Notes: generated from the letters alone by a model not told the origin. Shown: positions 26,948 through 36,149, counted from the stretch's first letter. The stretch: DNA of 64,000 bases from an uncultured Bacilli bacterium (GCA_934153675.1 CAKPFG010000001.1:169279-233278), one strand, 5' to 3'. Numbers and translations: made by a program.

Positions 26948-27477
26948 TTTATCACCTCAACTAATTGTCTAAATTTATCTTCTAAATTTTCTATTGTTCC
27001 ATCATTAATTACTGTATAATCTATATTATTATAATCATCTAAATCTACCTCAGTAAAATGTGCTTTTTGAGCTTCTGTCAAACCATTATCAAAATTGGGG
27101 CGAACAACTCTAATTGTACACACATCATTAAAAGCTTTTTTAATTTCTTCTATTTCAACTTTTGTTCTAGCATCAGATATAGTTATAATATCAAAATAAT
27201 TTGAATAAACCTTAATATCGCCAATGATTCTTTTAACAAAAAATAAAGGATCTATTTTTTTTCTTATAATTTCTGTTCCTAGATGTTGTAATAACTCTCT
27301 TGGCTTATCTGTTTCATCACCATCCCAATTAGCAATTCTTTTAGCATATTCTTTAATATATGATGAAAATTGTAAATTAATAGAATTAATATTTTGATCT
27401 TTATAATACTTTCTTATTAAAGAACAAAAGGTATCTTTGCCATGACGAGCTTTACCACAAATTATAAATATTTTCAT
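26944..27477 (-). CDS. P-loop nucleotide kinase (dNMP kinase-like)
   Basis: A 177-residue P-loop protein beginning MKIFIICGKARHGKDTFCSLI, a Walker A. NLQFSSYIKEYAKRI, TDKPRELLQHLGTEIIRK and IITISDARTKVEIEEIKK follow. These features match deoxynucleoside monophosphate kinases and related adenylate-kinase-like enzymes of Bacillota and phages. The substrate is not determinable. It overlaps alaS by 4 bp (ATGA) and abuts the AI-2E gene, so it belongs to the alaS operon. Confidence 0.65.
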   Translation of the reverse strand: MKIFIICGKARHGKDTFCSLIRKYYKDQNINSINLQFSSYIKEYAKRIANWDGDETDKPRELLQHLGTEIIRKKIDPLFFVKRIIGDIKVYSNYFDIITISDARTKVEIEEIKKAFNDVCTIRVVRPNFDNGLTEAQKAHFTEVDLDDYNNIDYTVINDGTIENLEDKFRQLVEVIK

Positions 27478-28655
27478 AAATCATCTTCCTTTACTTCATC
27501 ATTATTAAATAAATGTATCTTTGAATCTATAAATTCAACTATTACCTTAAATACACTTATAATAGGAGTGGATAAAAGCATTCCTATAATTCCAAAAAAA
27601 TGACCAAAAACTAATAATCCAACTATAATAGAAACAGGATGCAATTTGGTAGTTTTACTCATTACTATTGGAGATAATATATTTCCTTCTAGACATTGGA
27701 CTACTATAATTGAAATAGTTGCTGCAATACCAATAGATAAACTTTGAGAATAAGCAACAATTAAACAAGGAACAGCTCCAATATATGGTCCAGCGTAAGG
27801 AATAACGTTCATCAAACCACAAAATAATCCAAACAATATAGGAGACTTTACGCCTATTATAAAAAATAACAACGAACAAACAACAAAAATAATAGTAGCA
27901 TCAAATAAAGCTCCGTTTACATATCCTCTTAAGGCTTTATTTATTTTTTCTACAAGCTCAGTTGTAGAATCATGAAATTTTTTGGGGACAAAATAAAGTA
28001 AAGTATCATTTACATTATTAAAACCTAAAAGCAAGAAAAAGCCAATTAATAATCCTAATAAAAAGGTACCCGTGCCCGATATAATCCCTTTTAAAATACC
28101 AAACAAAGTATTAGGTAAAGTATTATAAATTCCATTTAAATAACCATTAATTAAATGATACATTTTTTCTTTTAATGTTGAAAAATCTAAAGTAGCATTA
28201 TTTTTGAAATGATTAAAAATATTATCAATCAAATTTTTACAATTATCCACCAATTGAGGAACCAAATTAGATAAATCATTTAATTGATGATAAAAAAGTG
28301 GAATAATACTACCTATAATTAAATATAAAGTAAATATTAAAACTATATAAGAAAGCGTCGCTCCAATTATTCTTCTAATACCTTTTTTATAAAGAAAATT
28401 AACAATCGGATTCATTAACCAAGCAATGGCAATGCCAATAAAAAGAGGTTTTAATATTGATAGAATTTTTGCTAATATATGAACCACATTAAGTTCTTTA
28501 AAGACTCTAACACAGATATAAATAGAAAGAACTACTAATAATATTAAAAAAATTTTTAATATTTTCTTTAATATTTTTAATATATCATTTATATCTTTAT
28601 AATTTACTTTCCTTTTATTGTTAAAACTTTCCTTTATTTCTTTTATTTTTTGCAT
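27474..28655 (-). CDS. AI-2E family transporter (PerM/YtvI-like)
   Basis: A 393-residue integral membrane protein. It has a basic cytoplasmic N-terminus, about seven to eight membrane segments, the periplasmic middle region LSNLVPQLVDNCKNLIDN, and the family motifs NVIPYAGPYIGAVP and VQCLEGNILSPIVM. Members transport small solutes or autoinducer-2, or export ions; the cargo here is unknown. It is in the proS-frr operon. Confidence 0.85.
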   Translation of the reverse strand: MQKIKEIKESFNNKRKVNYKDINDILKILKKILKIFLILLVVLSIYICVRVFKELNVVHILAKILSILKPLFIGIAIAWLMNPIVNFLYKKGIRRIIGATLSYIVLIFTLYLIIGSIIPLFYHQLNDLSNLVPQLVDNCKNLIDNIFNHFKNNATLDFSTLKEKMYHLINGYLNGIYNTLPNTLFGILKGIISGTGTFLLGLLIGFFLLLGFNNVNDTLLYFVPKKFHDSTTELVEKINKALRGYVNGALFDATIIFVVCSLLFFIIGVKSPILFGLFCGLMNVIPYAGPYIGAVPCLIVAYSQSLSIGIAATISIIVVQCLEGNILSPIVMSKTTKLHPVSIIVGLLVFGHFFGIIGMLLSTPIISVFKVIVEFIDSKIHLFNNDEVKEDDL

Positions 28656-28682
28656 AAAAACACCTCTATAAAGAAAAACGAG

Positions 28683-29225
28683 CTATACACTCATCAAATC
28701 TTTTTCTTTTTCTTTAAATTTATCATCTACTACTTTATTATATTTAATAATTAAATCTTGAACATCAGATAAAAGATTTTTTTTATCATCTTCCGGTATT
28801 TCCATTTTTTTTATATCATTATTGAATTCTTGTCTAACACCTCTTAAAGCAATTCTACAATCCTCAGCACAAGACTTAGCCTGTTTTACATATTCTCTTC
28901 TTGTTTCTTCTGTTAATGCTGGAATATTTAAAATAACAACCTCTCCATTATTATTTGGAGTAAGCCCTATATTAGCCTCATATATAGCTTTTTCAATAGA
29001 AGAAATTGAACTTCTATCAAAAGGTTTTATTTGTAGCATCCTAGCTTCAGGTATAGATATTGTAGCAAGTTGCTTTAACGGTGTTAAAGAACCATAATAA
29101 TTAACCATTACGCTATCTAATATAGCAGGATTAGCACGTCCAGCACGTATATTCTTCAATCTTTTCTCTAAAGATTCAATTGCTTTTTCCATTTCCAATT
29201 CCACATTCATTAAAATATCATCCAT
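28683..29225 (-). CDS. frr: ribosome recycling factor
   Basis: A 180-residue three-helix-bundle protein that splits post-termination ribosomes with EF-G. ALESLEKRL-type start, LKNIRAGRANPAILDSVMVNYYGS, PLKQLATISIPEARMLQIKPFD and RREYVKQAKSCAEDCRIALRGVRQEFN are family signatures. It lies 17 bp downstream of proS; pyrH and tsf are not adjacent. Confidence 0.97.
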   Translation of the reverse strand: MDDILMNVELEMEKAIESLEKRLKNIRAGRANPAILDSVMVNYYGSLTPLKQLATISIPEARMLQIKPFDRSSISSIEKAIYEANIGLTPNNNGEVVILNIPALTEETRREYVKQAKSCAEDCRIALRGVRQEFNNDIKKMEIPEDDKKNLLSDVQDLIIKYNKVVDDKFKEKEKDLMSV

Positions 29226-29241
29226 ATAATTCTCCTTTAAT

Positions 29242-30663
29242 TTAATATTGTATACCCCATATTACCGAATACTTGGCCTCATTACCACAACATACACACT
29301 TACCAGTAAGCAACTCATCATCAGTAATACATCTAGATTTACAACCATTTATTTCCTTTATTTTTTCTTCGCATTCATCACAACCACAGAAATCAGCCCT
29401 TATAAACCCTGGTTGCTTATTTAAAATATTTTTTATATCATCCATATTATATGCTTTAAAAGTCAATTCTTCTCTTCTTTTCAAAGCTTTACTATACATA
29501 TCATTTTGAATTGTATTAAGTAAATCTTTAGTATAATTAACAACATTATCAAAATCAGTCAAAATCTTTTCTCTTGTATCACGGCGAACAAAAGTTATTT
29601 TATTATTCTCTAAATCACGAGGCCCAATCTCTATTCTAATTGGAATACCACTAACCTCTGCTTCTGCAAATTTATATCCTGGAGATTTTTGTGATTCATC
29701 TATTTTAACCATTATATTATTTTTTGCAAGATCATCTTTTATACTTCGACACTTATCAATAACAAAACTAGAATTTCCAATAGGTATAATAACAACACTA
29801 ATAGGTGCTATTTTTGGAGGCAGAACCAACCCATAATCATCACTATGAACCATAATTAAACCTCCAATCATCCTAGTTGTAGTACCAAATGATGATTGAT
29901 AACAATATTCTAACTTATTATCTTTATTTAAAAATTTAACATCATAAGCCTTAGCAAACTTATCTCCAAAATAATGAGAAGTGCCAGATTGTAATGCTAC
30001 CCCATTATACATTAAAGCCTCATTAGTAAGTGTATAAACAGCCCCAGCAAATTTTTCTTTTTCCGTTTTTCTACCAACAATCGTTGGAATAGCTAAAATA
30101 TCATGAAAAAACCATTTATATACATCTATCATTTGTTTAGTTTCATTCATAGCCTCTTCTTTTGTTGCATGAACAGTATGTCCTTCTTGCCATAAAAACT
30201 CACGACTTCTCAAAAAAGGTCTTGTTTCTTTTTCCCATCTTAATACATTGCACCACTGATTATATAATTTAGGCAAATCTCTATATGAAGTAATATGTTT
30301 TTTATAATAATCACAAAACAAAGTTTCACTAGTAGGCCTTATACATAATCTCTCATCAAGATTTTTTTTACCACCCATAGTTACCCAAGCCACTTCCGGA
30401 GCAAAGCCATTTACCAATTCACTTTCCTTATTAAGTAAACTCTCAGGTATTAAAAGAGGCATTTGACAATTAACATGGCCCAACTCTTTAAATTTCTTAT
30501 CAAGAATTTCTTGCATACGCTCCCATATAGCATATCCAGCAGGTTCTATCGCAATACATCCTTTAACAGATGTATAATCAGCAAGCTTAGCAGCACGTAC
30601 AACATCCGTATACCACTTTGCAAAATCAACGCTTCTTTTAGTAATCTGCTTATTACAACTCAT
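29242..30663 (-). CDS. proS: prolyl-tRNA synthetase, archaeal/eukaryal-like short type
   Basis: A class II synthetase of 473 residues without the bacterial insertion editing domain. It has FAKWYTDVVRAAKLADYTSVKGCIAIEPAGYAIWE at the N-terminus, motif 2 RWEKETRPFLRSREFLWQEGHTVH, and the C-terminal zinc-binding extension (FCGCDECEEKIKE ... CVCCGNEAKYSVIWGIQY, which ends with Tyr as in this type). This ProS3 class occurs in several Bacillota. It is the first gene of the frr-alaS operon; the upstream 400 bp hold a repeat and gene fragments but no T-box I can recognise. Confidence 0.95.
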   Translation of the reverse strand: MSCNKQITKRSVDFAKWYTDVVRAAKLADYTSVKGCIAIEPAGYAIWERMQEILDKKFKELGHVNCQMPLLIPESLLNKESELVNGFAPEVAWVTMGGKKNLDERLCIRPTSETLFCDYYKKHITSYRDLPKLYNQWCNVLRWEKETRPFLRSREFLWQEGHTVHATKEEAMNETKQMIDVYKWFFHDILAIPTIVGRKTEKEKFAGAVYTLTNEALMYNGVALQSGTSHYFGDKFAKAYDVKFLNKDNKLEYCYQSSFGTTTRMIGGLIMVHSDDYGLVLPPKIAPISVVIIPIGNSSFVIDKCRSIKDDLAKNNIMVKIDESQKSPGYKFAEAEVSGIPIRIEIGPRDLENNKITFVRRDTREKILTDFDNVVNYTKDLLNTIQNDMYSKALKRREELTFKAYNMDDIKNILNKQPGFIRADFCGCDECEEKIKEINGCKSRCITDDELLTGKCVCCGNEAKYSVIWGIQY

Positions 30664-30726
30664 ACCAATTGCCTCCTTAAAACTATATAAATTATATAAT
30701 AAATATATAAATTTGTAAATAATAAT

Positions 30727-30855
30727 TTATAAATAAAAAAGAAAAAAATCGCAGCAATAATTATACCAGTCTTCAATTTCTCTACCAAAAGTATAATCAT
30801 CTACGATATAGTTTAGTGAAATAATACTTGTTTTCCTAACCTTTTCATTATTAAC
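30727..30855 (-). pseudogene. C-terminal gene fragment without a start
   Basis: An open minus-strand frame without a start codon reads EKVRKTSIISLNYIVDD and YTFGREIEDWYNYCCDFF before a TAA at 30727. It looks like the tail of a real protein but I cannot name it. The corresponding part is absent next to the second repeat copy near 32120, as if deleted there. Confidence 0.35.
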
Positions 30856-31039
30856 CTTTGTATAAATAAAACTTTCAATAAATTATAAATCATTGAAAGT
30901 TCTTTTAAACATTAGCCAGGCTACTCCCTATATTATGAATAGCAAATCCTAATCACAGCAAAGCTATCTATCACAATAATTTGTGAACAAATTATTATAA
31001 ATTATTAAGTATCATTTACAATACATTTTTAGCTTTTCT
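30855..31039. repeat. direct repeat, copy 1 (flanking the prepilin gene)
   Basis: About 185 bp nearly the same as 32125-32310, in the same orientation. On the minus strand it contains the last codons of a radical-SAM-like remnant (KAKNVL, stop) and a hairpin terminator, ACTTTCAAT/ATTGAAAGT. It lies 28 bp downstream of the prepilin stop. Confidence 0.85.
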
Positions 31040-31067
31040 ATTTTTTTAATTGCTGTTATCTTTTTGT

Positions 31068-32036
31068 TTAGATAGCAGTTTTTAAGAGGGTTATAACAGG
31101 GCGCACGGAGCCTGCGATGCTACCCGCATAGTTGCCATCCACGAAGCCATTGCTGTACACATTCCACACGCTAGAAGAAGAATCTTCATATTGACTCATC
31201 GTAAAATACCAATAGTTACTATTATATACCCAACTTGGGGTTTCTCCATTTTGTGACATTTTTATTGTACCTTGTCCATTATCGCCATATCCTAAATTAT
31301 CTAATAACTCATTATATGTTATTAATCTTGCACTATAGCCGGTTTTATCCTCTTTTAGATCACTACTTTTTAATTTACTATTTGACCAAACATCTACTAC
31401 TTGTTTTATGTTTGATGAATTATAACCTGGCGTACATCCTGCATCACCAACAGTTTCACAAGTATAATAAGCAATTTTTAAATAATTATTATCATCATAA
31501 GATACTTTGTTAGCAATTTCTGTTGATGATAAATCCACTTCACCCTTTTTTAATGGTTCTGCTTTTAATAATGTGACCGTATCACTATTCTCATCACTAT
31601 TTTCTATAACATAAAAATTAATACCGTTATATGTGATTTCATCGCCTATTTTATAGGCTTTTTTTTGAAACTTACCATAGTGATACCATCCATCGCTAGT
31701 ATTTTTATCTTTAACATCACTACTACCTACTTTGCATTCTGATAAGTATACACTTGAATCTTCATTTAATAGAGAAATATTACATATAACCTCTTTACCT
31801 GAGTATTCAATTTCTAAATCACTTATGTTTGTTGGAAATTCTCCTTTATCTAGTAAGTAATTAGCTACAGCAAGTTCTATACTTTTTCCGTATGCATCAA
31901 CACTTCTTTTATTAGCTGATTCCTTAGCGTGTTTTACGATATTTAATACAATTGGGGTTACTATTAGTGCTAATATAGCTAGTATTACTAATACGGCTAT
32001 TAATTCTATTAATGTAAATGCTTTTTTATTTTTCAT
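31068..32036 (-). CDS. prepilin with a GC-rich, C-type-lectin-like variable C-terminus (putative DGR target)
   Basis: 322 residues. AFTLIELIAVLVILAILALI is a class III prepilin signal and helix with cleavage before F. A mid-domain includes YKIGDEITYNGINFYVIE and RLITYNELLDNLGYG. The end reads SNYWYFTMSQYEDSS, SVWNVYSNGFVDGNYAGSI, GSVRPVITLLK, the layout of DUF6273/CLec folds diversified by diversity-generating retroelements. The last ~78 coding bases before VITL are about 58% G+C in a genome near 27%. A hairpin-forming sequence lies directly after the stop. No reverse transcriptase or template repeat is in this window, so any retroelement must lie elsewhere. The gene is bracketed by direct repeats. 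Confidence 0.75.
   Translation of the reverse strand: MKNKKAFTLIELIAVLVILAILALIVTPIVLNIVKHAKESANKRSVDAYGKSIELAVANYLLDKGEFPTNISDLEIEYSGKEVICNISLLNEDSSVYLSECKVGSSDVKDKNTSDGWYHYGKFQKKAYKIGDEITYNGINFYVIENSDENSDTVTLLKAEPLKKGEVDLSSTEIANKVSYDDNNYLKIAYYTCETVGDAGCTPGYNSSNIKQVVDVWSNSKLKSSDLKEDKTGYSARLITYNELLDNLGYGDNGQGTIKMSQNGETPSWVYNSNYWYFTMSQYEDSSSSVWNVYSNGFVDGNYAGSIAGSVRPVITLLKTAI
31088..31166 (-). other. candidate DGR variable region in the prepilin 3' end
   Basis: Coding strand from AGCGTGTGGAATGTG to GTGCGCCCTGTT: 45 of 78 bases are G or C. Many codons end in C (TAC, TTC, AAC, AGC, ATC, TCC), as expected if AAC codons of a template had been changed at A positions. It ends with the constant VRPVITL coding block. 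The boundaries are approximate. Confidence 0.5.
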
Positions 32037-32124
32037 ATATCTTCCTACCTTATGTATTCATAATAGCATAATTCATTGAAAAAAGCTACCACTTCAAAAT
32101 AAAAAAGCGCAGTAATAATTACTA

Positions 32125-32310
32125 CCTTTGTATAAATAAAACTTTCAATAACTTATAAATTATTGAAAGTTCTTTTAAATATTAGTAAGACTACTCCCTA
32201 TATTATAAATAGCAAATCGCTCATCACAGCAAAGCTATCTATCACAATAATTTGTGAACAAATTATTATAAATTATTAAGTATCATTTACAATATATTTT
32301 TAGCTTTTCT
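32125..32310. repeat. direct repeat, copy 2
   Basis: A near copy of 30855-31039 with one indel and scattered changes. Homology resumes beyond it: the GTAATTATTACTGC-like stem near 32105-32121 matches a part of the copy 1 flank after about 100 bp missing here. It contains the same hairpin and the stop of the radical-SAM-like remnant. Confidence 0.85.
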
Positions 32311-32548
32311 GATATTTTCATTTAATTCATCATTACATGACTCAAAAGGAAATGCAACAGAATTTAAATAGTCTTTCATTTTCCAATACTTATCTTCGGT
32401 TAACAAAATTCCGTTTGTACTTAATCTTGTATTAAGGCCTTTTAAATAAGCATCTTTCTGGACAACAGTGAGTAATTATCCAAGATACAATTACATCTTG
32501 TTTATGTTGTTTATGTTCACCATCTTCAATTTCATATTTTCTACTCAT
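32287..32548 (-). pseudogene. broken radical-SAM-like gene
   Basis: A good ribosome site (GGGGGGA) and ATG at 32548 open MSRKYEIEDGEHKQHKQ, then VIVSWIITHCCPERCLF, and then a stop. In another frame VVQKDAYLKGLNTRLSTNG, ILLTEDKYWKMKDYL and ESCNDELNENIRKAKNIL run to a TAA at 32287. WxIT..C...C and LSTNGILLTE are radical-SAM-like strings, so this looks like a large internal deletion plus frameshift of such a gene. The family call is tentative. Confidence 0.5.
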
Positions 32549-32570
32549 ATTAATCCCCCCTACAAATTAA

Positions 32571-33095
32571 TTATTCATTTTCATATTCTAAATATTCACA
32601 ATTTTTTAGTTTGTAATTATTATAATTGCCATCTTCTGGCTCGCCTTCAAAATAGCATCTAACATAAATACTAACACCAGCATGTGTTACAACTAAAATA
32701 TTTTGCCCTTTATAATTTTTAGTAATATCATCTAAAAAATCCTTAATTCTGTTTCTAAAATCTGTAATAGTTTCAATTCCAAATTTAGTACTATGTGGAT
32801 CATTAAAATCAATGTCTTCAGTAACTTCTGTCTTTAATTTTCCTTCTAATTCTCCATTACATCTTTCAAATAATCTTTCATCTGGAATAATCTCTTCTTC
32901 TGTAATTATTTCTGCAGTTTGAAATGCTCTTTTAAGTGGACTTGAAAATACTTTATCAAACTTAATACCTGAAAGTTTTTCAGCAGTCTTTTTTGCTTGC
33001 TCTATTCCTTTAGAATTAAGTTCAACATCTTTTCTACCTTGGTATCTTCCCTCTACATTCCAATCGGTTTGACCATGTCTTACAATATAAATCAT
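32571..33095 (-). CDS. histidine phosphatase family protein
   Basis: 174 residues with the phosphohistidine RHG motif IYIVRHGQTDWNVEGRYQGRKDVELN at the N-terminus, FSSPLKRAFQTAEII (second Arg), and ILVVTHAGVSIYVRCYF (second catalytic His). This is the phosphoglycerate mutase-like, CobC/GpmB-type branch. The substrate could be a sugar phosphate, alpha-ribazole phosphate or another small phosphate ester. Single gene between the broken radical-SAM gene and the prepilin scar. Confidence 0.88.
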   Translation of the reverse strand: MIYIVRHGQTDWNVEGRYQGRKDVELNSKGIEQAKKTAEKLSGIKFDKVFSSPLKRAFQTAEIITEEEIIPDERLFERCNGELEGKLKTEVTEDIDFNDPHSTKFGIETITDFRNRIKDFLDDITKNYKGQNILVVTHAGVSIYVRCYFEGEPEDGNYNNYKLKNCEYLEYENE

Positions 33096-33142
33096 TTTAA
33101 TTCTCCTTTTCTTTCAATACAAATGTAAACATTGCAATCGGT

Positions 33143-33175
33143 TTAAACAATCTTTTTGGCTTTTTTATTTTTCAT
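33143..33175 (-). pseudogene. 5' scar of a second prepilin gene
   Basis: An AGGAGG site and ATG encode MKNKKA then KKIV and a stop. The first six codons and the bases before the ATG match the start of the intact prepilin at 32036 (MKNKKAFTLIE), including TAAGGTAGGA upstream. The rest of the gene is gone. Confidence 0.55.
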
Positions 33176-33222
33176 ATTTCCTCCTACCTTATATTTATAT
33201 CATGTATACTTTAAAATAAAAT

Positions 33223-34983
33223 CTACTCAAGATTATCTAAAAAAGTTTTTAAATTTACACTTATTTGGTGAGGTAATATTAGATCTAATTTTTCAATACT
33301 TGTTTCTTTTAATTTATTAATTGTTTTATATTTTTTTAAAAGAGCATATTTTCTTTTTTCACCAATACCAGAAATATTATCAAGTAAGCTTGAAAGACTT
33401 CCTTTACTTCTTATTTTTCTATGATAGTTAATAGTAAAATTATGAACTTCATCTTGCATACGTTCTAACAAATAAAATAAATTACTTCTTTTATCTATAT
33501 CTATTTCTTGTAATGGGTAAAATGCTAATAATTTGCTTGTAGCATGATTTTTATCCTTCTTTAACCCAACAACTGGAATATTTAAATTAAGACTATTTAT
33601 AACTTTTCTAGCTACATTAATTTGACCCACACCACCATCTACTATAATTAAATCTGGTCTTTCTAAATTATCTTTTAATACTTTAAAATATCTTCTATAT
33701 ATTACTTCTTCCATTGTTTTATAATCATCGTTTTGATCAACACTAATTTTAAACTTACGATAATCATTTTTAGAAGGAACACCATTTTTAAAAACAACCA
33801 TACCAGACACATTGTAATTTCCAAAAAGATGGGCATTGTCAAAAATATCAATTCTATCTAACACATCAAGTTTTAATAATTTTTTTAATTCAACAAACGA
33901 TTCGATTGTTTTTTCTTCATCCTTTTTAATAAGTTCAAACTTTTCTTCTAGAGCTATTTTAGCATTATTGCAGGCCATATTTACTATATTTAATTTTTCC
34001 CCTTTTTTAGGAATTTGAAAACGTAGTGAAAAGTAATTACTTAAAAGAGAAGAATCAACTATATCAGGCACCAATACCTCTTTAGGCTTTAAAGCTATTT
34101 TCAAATAAAAATTTATAATATATCTTGTAAAATCTTCATCAACCCCACCAACAAGAGAAAATATTTTAGCATGCCTTTCTATAATTTTAGAATTTCTAAT
34201 AAAGAATACTTGAACACTTAAATAACCCTTATCTACATAATAACCAAAAACGTCACGATTTACATTATCCTTTAACTCAACTTTTTGTTTTGTTAATGTT
34301 ATATCAATATAATCAAGTATTTTTTTTAATTCCAAAGCTTTTTCGTAATTTAAATTATCAGATTCTATCTTCATTTGATTATATATTTTTTCCTTTATAA
34401 TACTAGCATCTCCATTTAAAAATTTAAGAATTTCTTTTTTCATAGCATCTATTTTATTTATATCTATATTTTTCTTACAATAGCCAAGGCATTGACCGAG
34501 ATGATAATAAAGACAAGGTTTTTTTTGATAATTATTACATTTTCTTAGAGGATATATCCTATTTAATAAATTAACAGTACTACGAGCAGCTGTAACATTT
34601 GGATAAGGACCATATAAATTTTTTTTAATCTTTTTTTTATGAATATTTCTTACAATTTTTAATTGAGGAACTATTTCATCAGTAAGTTCAATATATGGGT
34701 AGCTCTTATCATCTCTAAGTAAAATATTATATTTAGGATCATATTTTTTGATTAAGTTAATTTCAAGAATCAATGATTCTATTTCACTAGATACAACAAT
34801 ATATTCAAAATCGGTTATTTCACTAACTAATTTAGCAGTTTTACCATAGTGTTTACCACGAAAATAAGAATTAACCCTATTTTTTAAATTTTTCGCTTTA
34901 CCTACATAAATAATTACCCCCAATTTATTTTTCATTAAATAACACCCAGGGCTATTAGGTAGTAAAAGTAATTTATCATGCAT
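33223..34983 (-). CDS. uvrC: excinuclease ABC subunit C
   Basis: A nucleotide-excision repair incision nuclease of 586 residues. It has an N-terminal GIY-YIG domain (NSPGCYLMKNKLGVIIYVGKAKNLKNRV), a Cys-rich stretch (CNNYQKKPCLYYHLGQCLGYCKK), a UVR coiled coil, and an RNase H-like nuclease domain with RIDIFDNAHLFGNYNVSGMVVF and LIIVDGGVGQINVA. A helix-hairpin-helix end completes it (SLLDNISGIGEKRKYALLKK). It stands alone, after the small rearranged island. Confidence 0.96.
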   Translation of the reverse strand: MHDKLLLLPNSPGCYLMKNKLGVIIYVGKAKNLKNRVNSYFRGKHYGKTAKLVSEITDFEYIVVSSEIESLILEINLIKKYDPKYNILLRDDKSYPYIELTDEIVPQLKIVRNIHKKKIKKNLYGPYPNVTAARSTVNLLNRIYPLRKCNNYQKKPCLYYHLGQCLGYCKKNIDINKIDAMKKEILKFLNGDASIIKEKIYNQMKIESDNLNYEKALELKKILDYIDITLTKQKVELKDNVNRDVFGYYVDKGYLSVQVFFIRNSKIIERHAKIFSLVGGVDEDFTRYIINFYLKIALKPKEVLVPDIVDSSLLSNYFSLRFQIPKKGEKLNIVNMACNNAKIALEEKFELIKKDEEKTIESFVELKKLLKLDVLDRIDIFDNAHLFGNYNVSGMVVFKNGVPSKNDYRKFKISVDQNDDYKTMEEVIYRRYFKVLKDNLERPDLIIVDGGVGQINVARKVINSLNLNIPVVGLKKDKNHATSKLLAFYPLQEIDIDKRSNLFYLLERMQDEVHNFTINYHRKIRSKGSLSSLLDNISGIGEKRKYALLKKYKTINKLKETSIEKLDLILPHQISVNLKTFLDNLE

Positions 34984-35081
34984 ATTATCACCAGCTAAAT
35001 TATAACATTTAATTTAAAATAACACAATTTGAATTTTCTTTTAATTTGTGTTATTATACGTACCTGAAAAGGGGGATATAT

Positions 35082-36119
35082 ATGAATTTGGAAAATTTAA
35101 ATGGAGTACAATTATTTAATTTAATTATTAATAATAAATTACCATTAGAAAAATATATAAACAACAAAAAACAATTAATTGACCTGTTTATTAGAAATTT
35201 TAATTTATTTGATTATTATTCACTTTTGGTCTTAAAAGAAAATAATAATTTTAAAAAAGAAGTTAATGAATTATTTAGTTGTACTATTGATCATATTTTT
35301 AGTAACAAAAGTAAAATATTTTTATTTAAAATTTTTAAAGATTTACTAAATAAAAAAGTAAAAGAAGAAGATTTAATTAATTATATTTTCTTAAAATGCA
35401 AAGAAAAAGATACCATTAGTTCATCTGCTATTTTATTTGATTTATCAATATTTCAAGATTTTAATGAAGCGTTTAAAAAACTATATCCTGTATCACATTT
35501 AATAACCAAAGCATCTCAAAGATTCAATCCAGATATCATAGGTGCTGATATGTTTAAAGGAAGTTCTATAATAGGAAAATTAATAAAAGATAATAATGAA
35601 CAACTACTATTACCATATATAGATGATTATTTAAAACAAATAAATTATCAATTATCTAATTTTAAAATGATAGGTGGAGGTGGTTCTAGTTTAGTATTTT
35701 TAGTTAACGATAAAATTTTAAAAATTGGTGAAACAAGAAATAATAGACTTGTTTATATAAATCATCGTATTTTAATGTCAAAAATAAGAAAGTTAATAAC
35801 AAGAGATGACGGTGAGGAAATATGTTATTTTGAAGTTATGAATAGAGCTATAACAGGTGATGTAACAGAAGAAGAAAGAGATGAACTTAAAAGGGATTTA
35901 TTAAAACAAGGACTAAACTGGCATGATGATAAATTAGAAAATTGTGGTGTATTACAAGAGAATGATCAAAACGAACTACCAATAGGAAATAAACCAGATT
36001 GGGCAGCAGCTATTATAGATAATCCATACGAAAGAGAAAAATTTAATAAAAGGAAAAGACGTGTTGTTGTAATAGATAACGATTTTATAGATCCAAGTTA
36101 TGGTAAATTATATAAATAA
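35082..36119 (+). CDS. protein-kinase-like fold protein with a helical N-terminal domain (unknown family)
   Basis: Start at ATG 35082 (GGGGGA site), 345 residues; an upstream in-frame ATG at 35046 has no site. The first ~190 residues are helical and unassigned. From about 194 it reads FKMIGGGGSSLVFLV (glycine loop), DKILKIG (Lys214, VAIK-like), and GLNWHDDKLENCGVL (His281-Asp-Asp...Asn287, catalytic loop-like). Near 335 it reads VVVIDNDFI (DFG-like metal site). These positions reproduce the aminoglycoside-phosphotransferase/protein-kinase-like core, though compressed. No target is suggested by neighbours; it is alone on the plus strand with its own terminator. Confidence 0.55.
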   Translation: MNLENLNGVQLFNLIINNKLPLEKYINNKKQLIDLFIRNFNLFDYYSLLVLKENNNFKKEVNELFSCTIDHIFSNKSKIFLFKIFKDLLNKKVKEEDLINYIFLKCKEKDTISSSAILFDLSIFQDFNEAFKKLYPVSHLITKASQRFNPDIIGADMFKGSSIIGKLIKDNNEQLLLPYIDDYLKQINYQLSNFKMIGGGGSSLVFLVNDKILKIGETRNNRLVYINHRILMSKIRKLITRDDGEEICYFEVMNRAITGDVTEEERDELKRDLLKQGLNWHDDKLENCGVLQENDQNELPIGNKPDWAAAIIDNPYEREKFNKRKRRVVVIDNDFIDPSYGKLYK

Positions 36120-36149
36120 AAATACTCTCAAAATTTGAGAGTATTTTTA
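36120..36149 (+). terminator. terminator of the kinase-like gene
   Basis: Stem AATACTCTCAA/TTGAGAGTATT with a T run, directly after the stop codon. Confidence 0.85.

Noticed and set aside
30664..30860. T-box leader of proS
   Set aside because: No T-box core or terminator pairing; the sequence matches gene remnants and a direct repeat.
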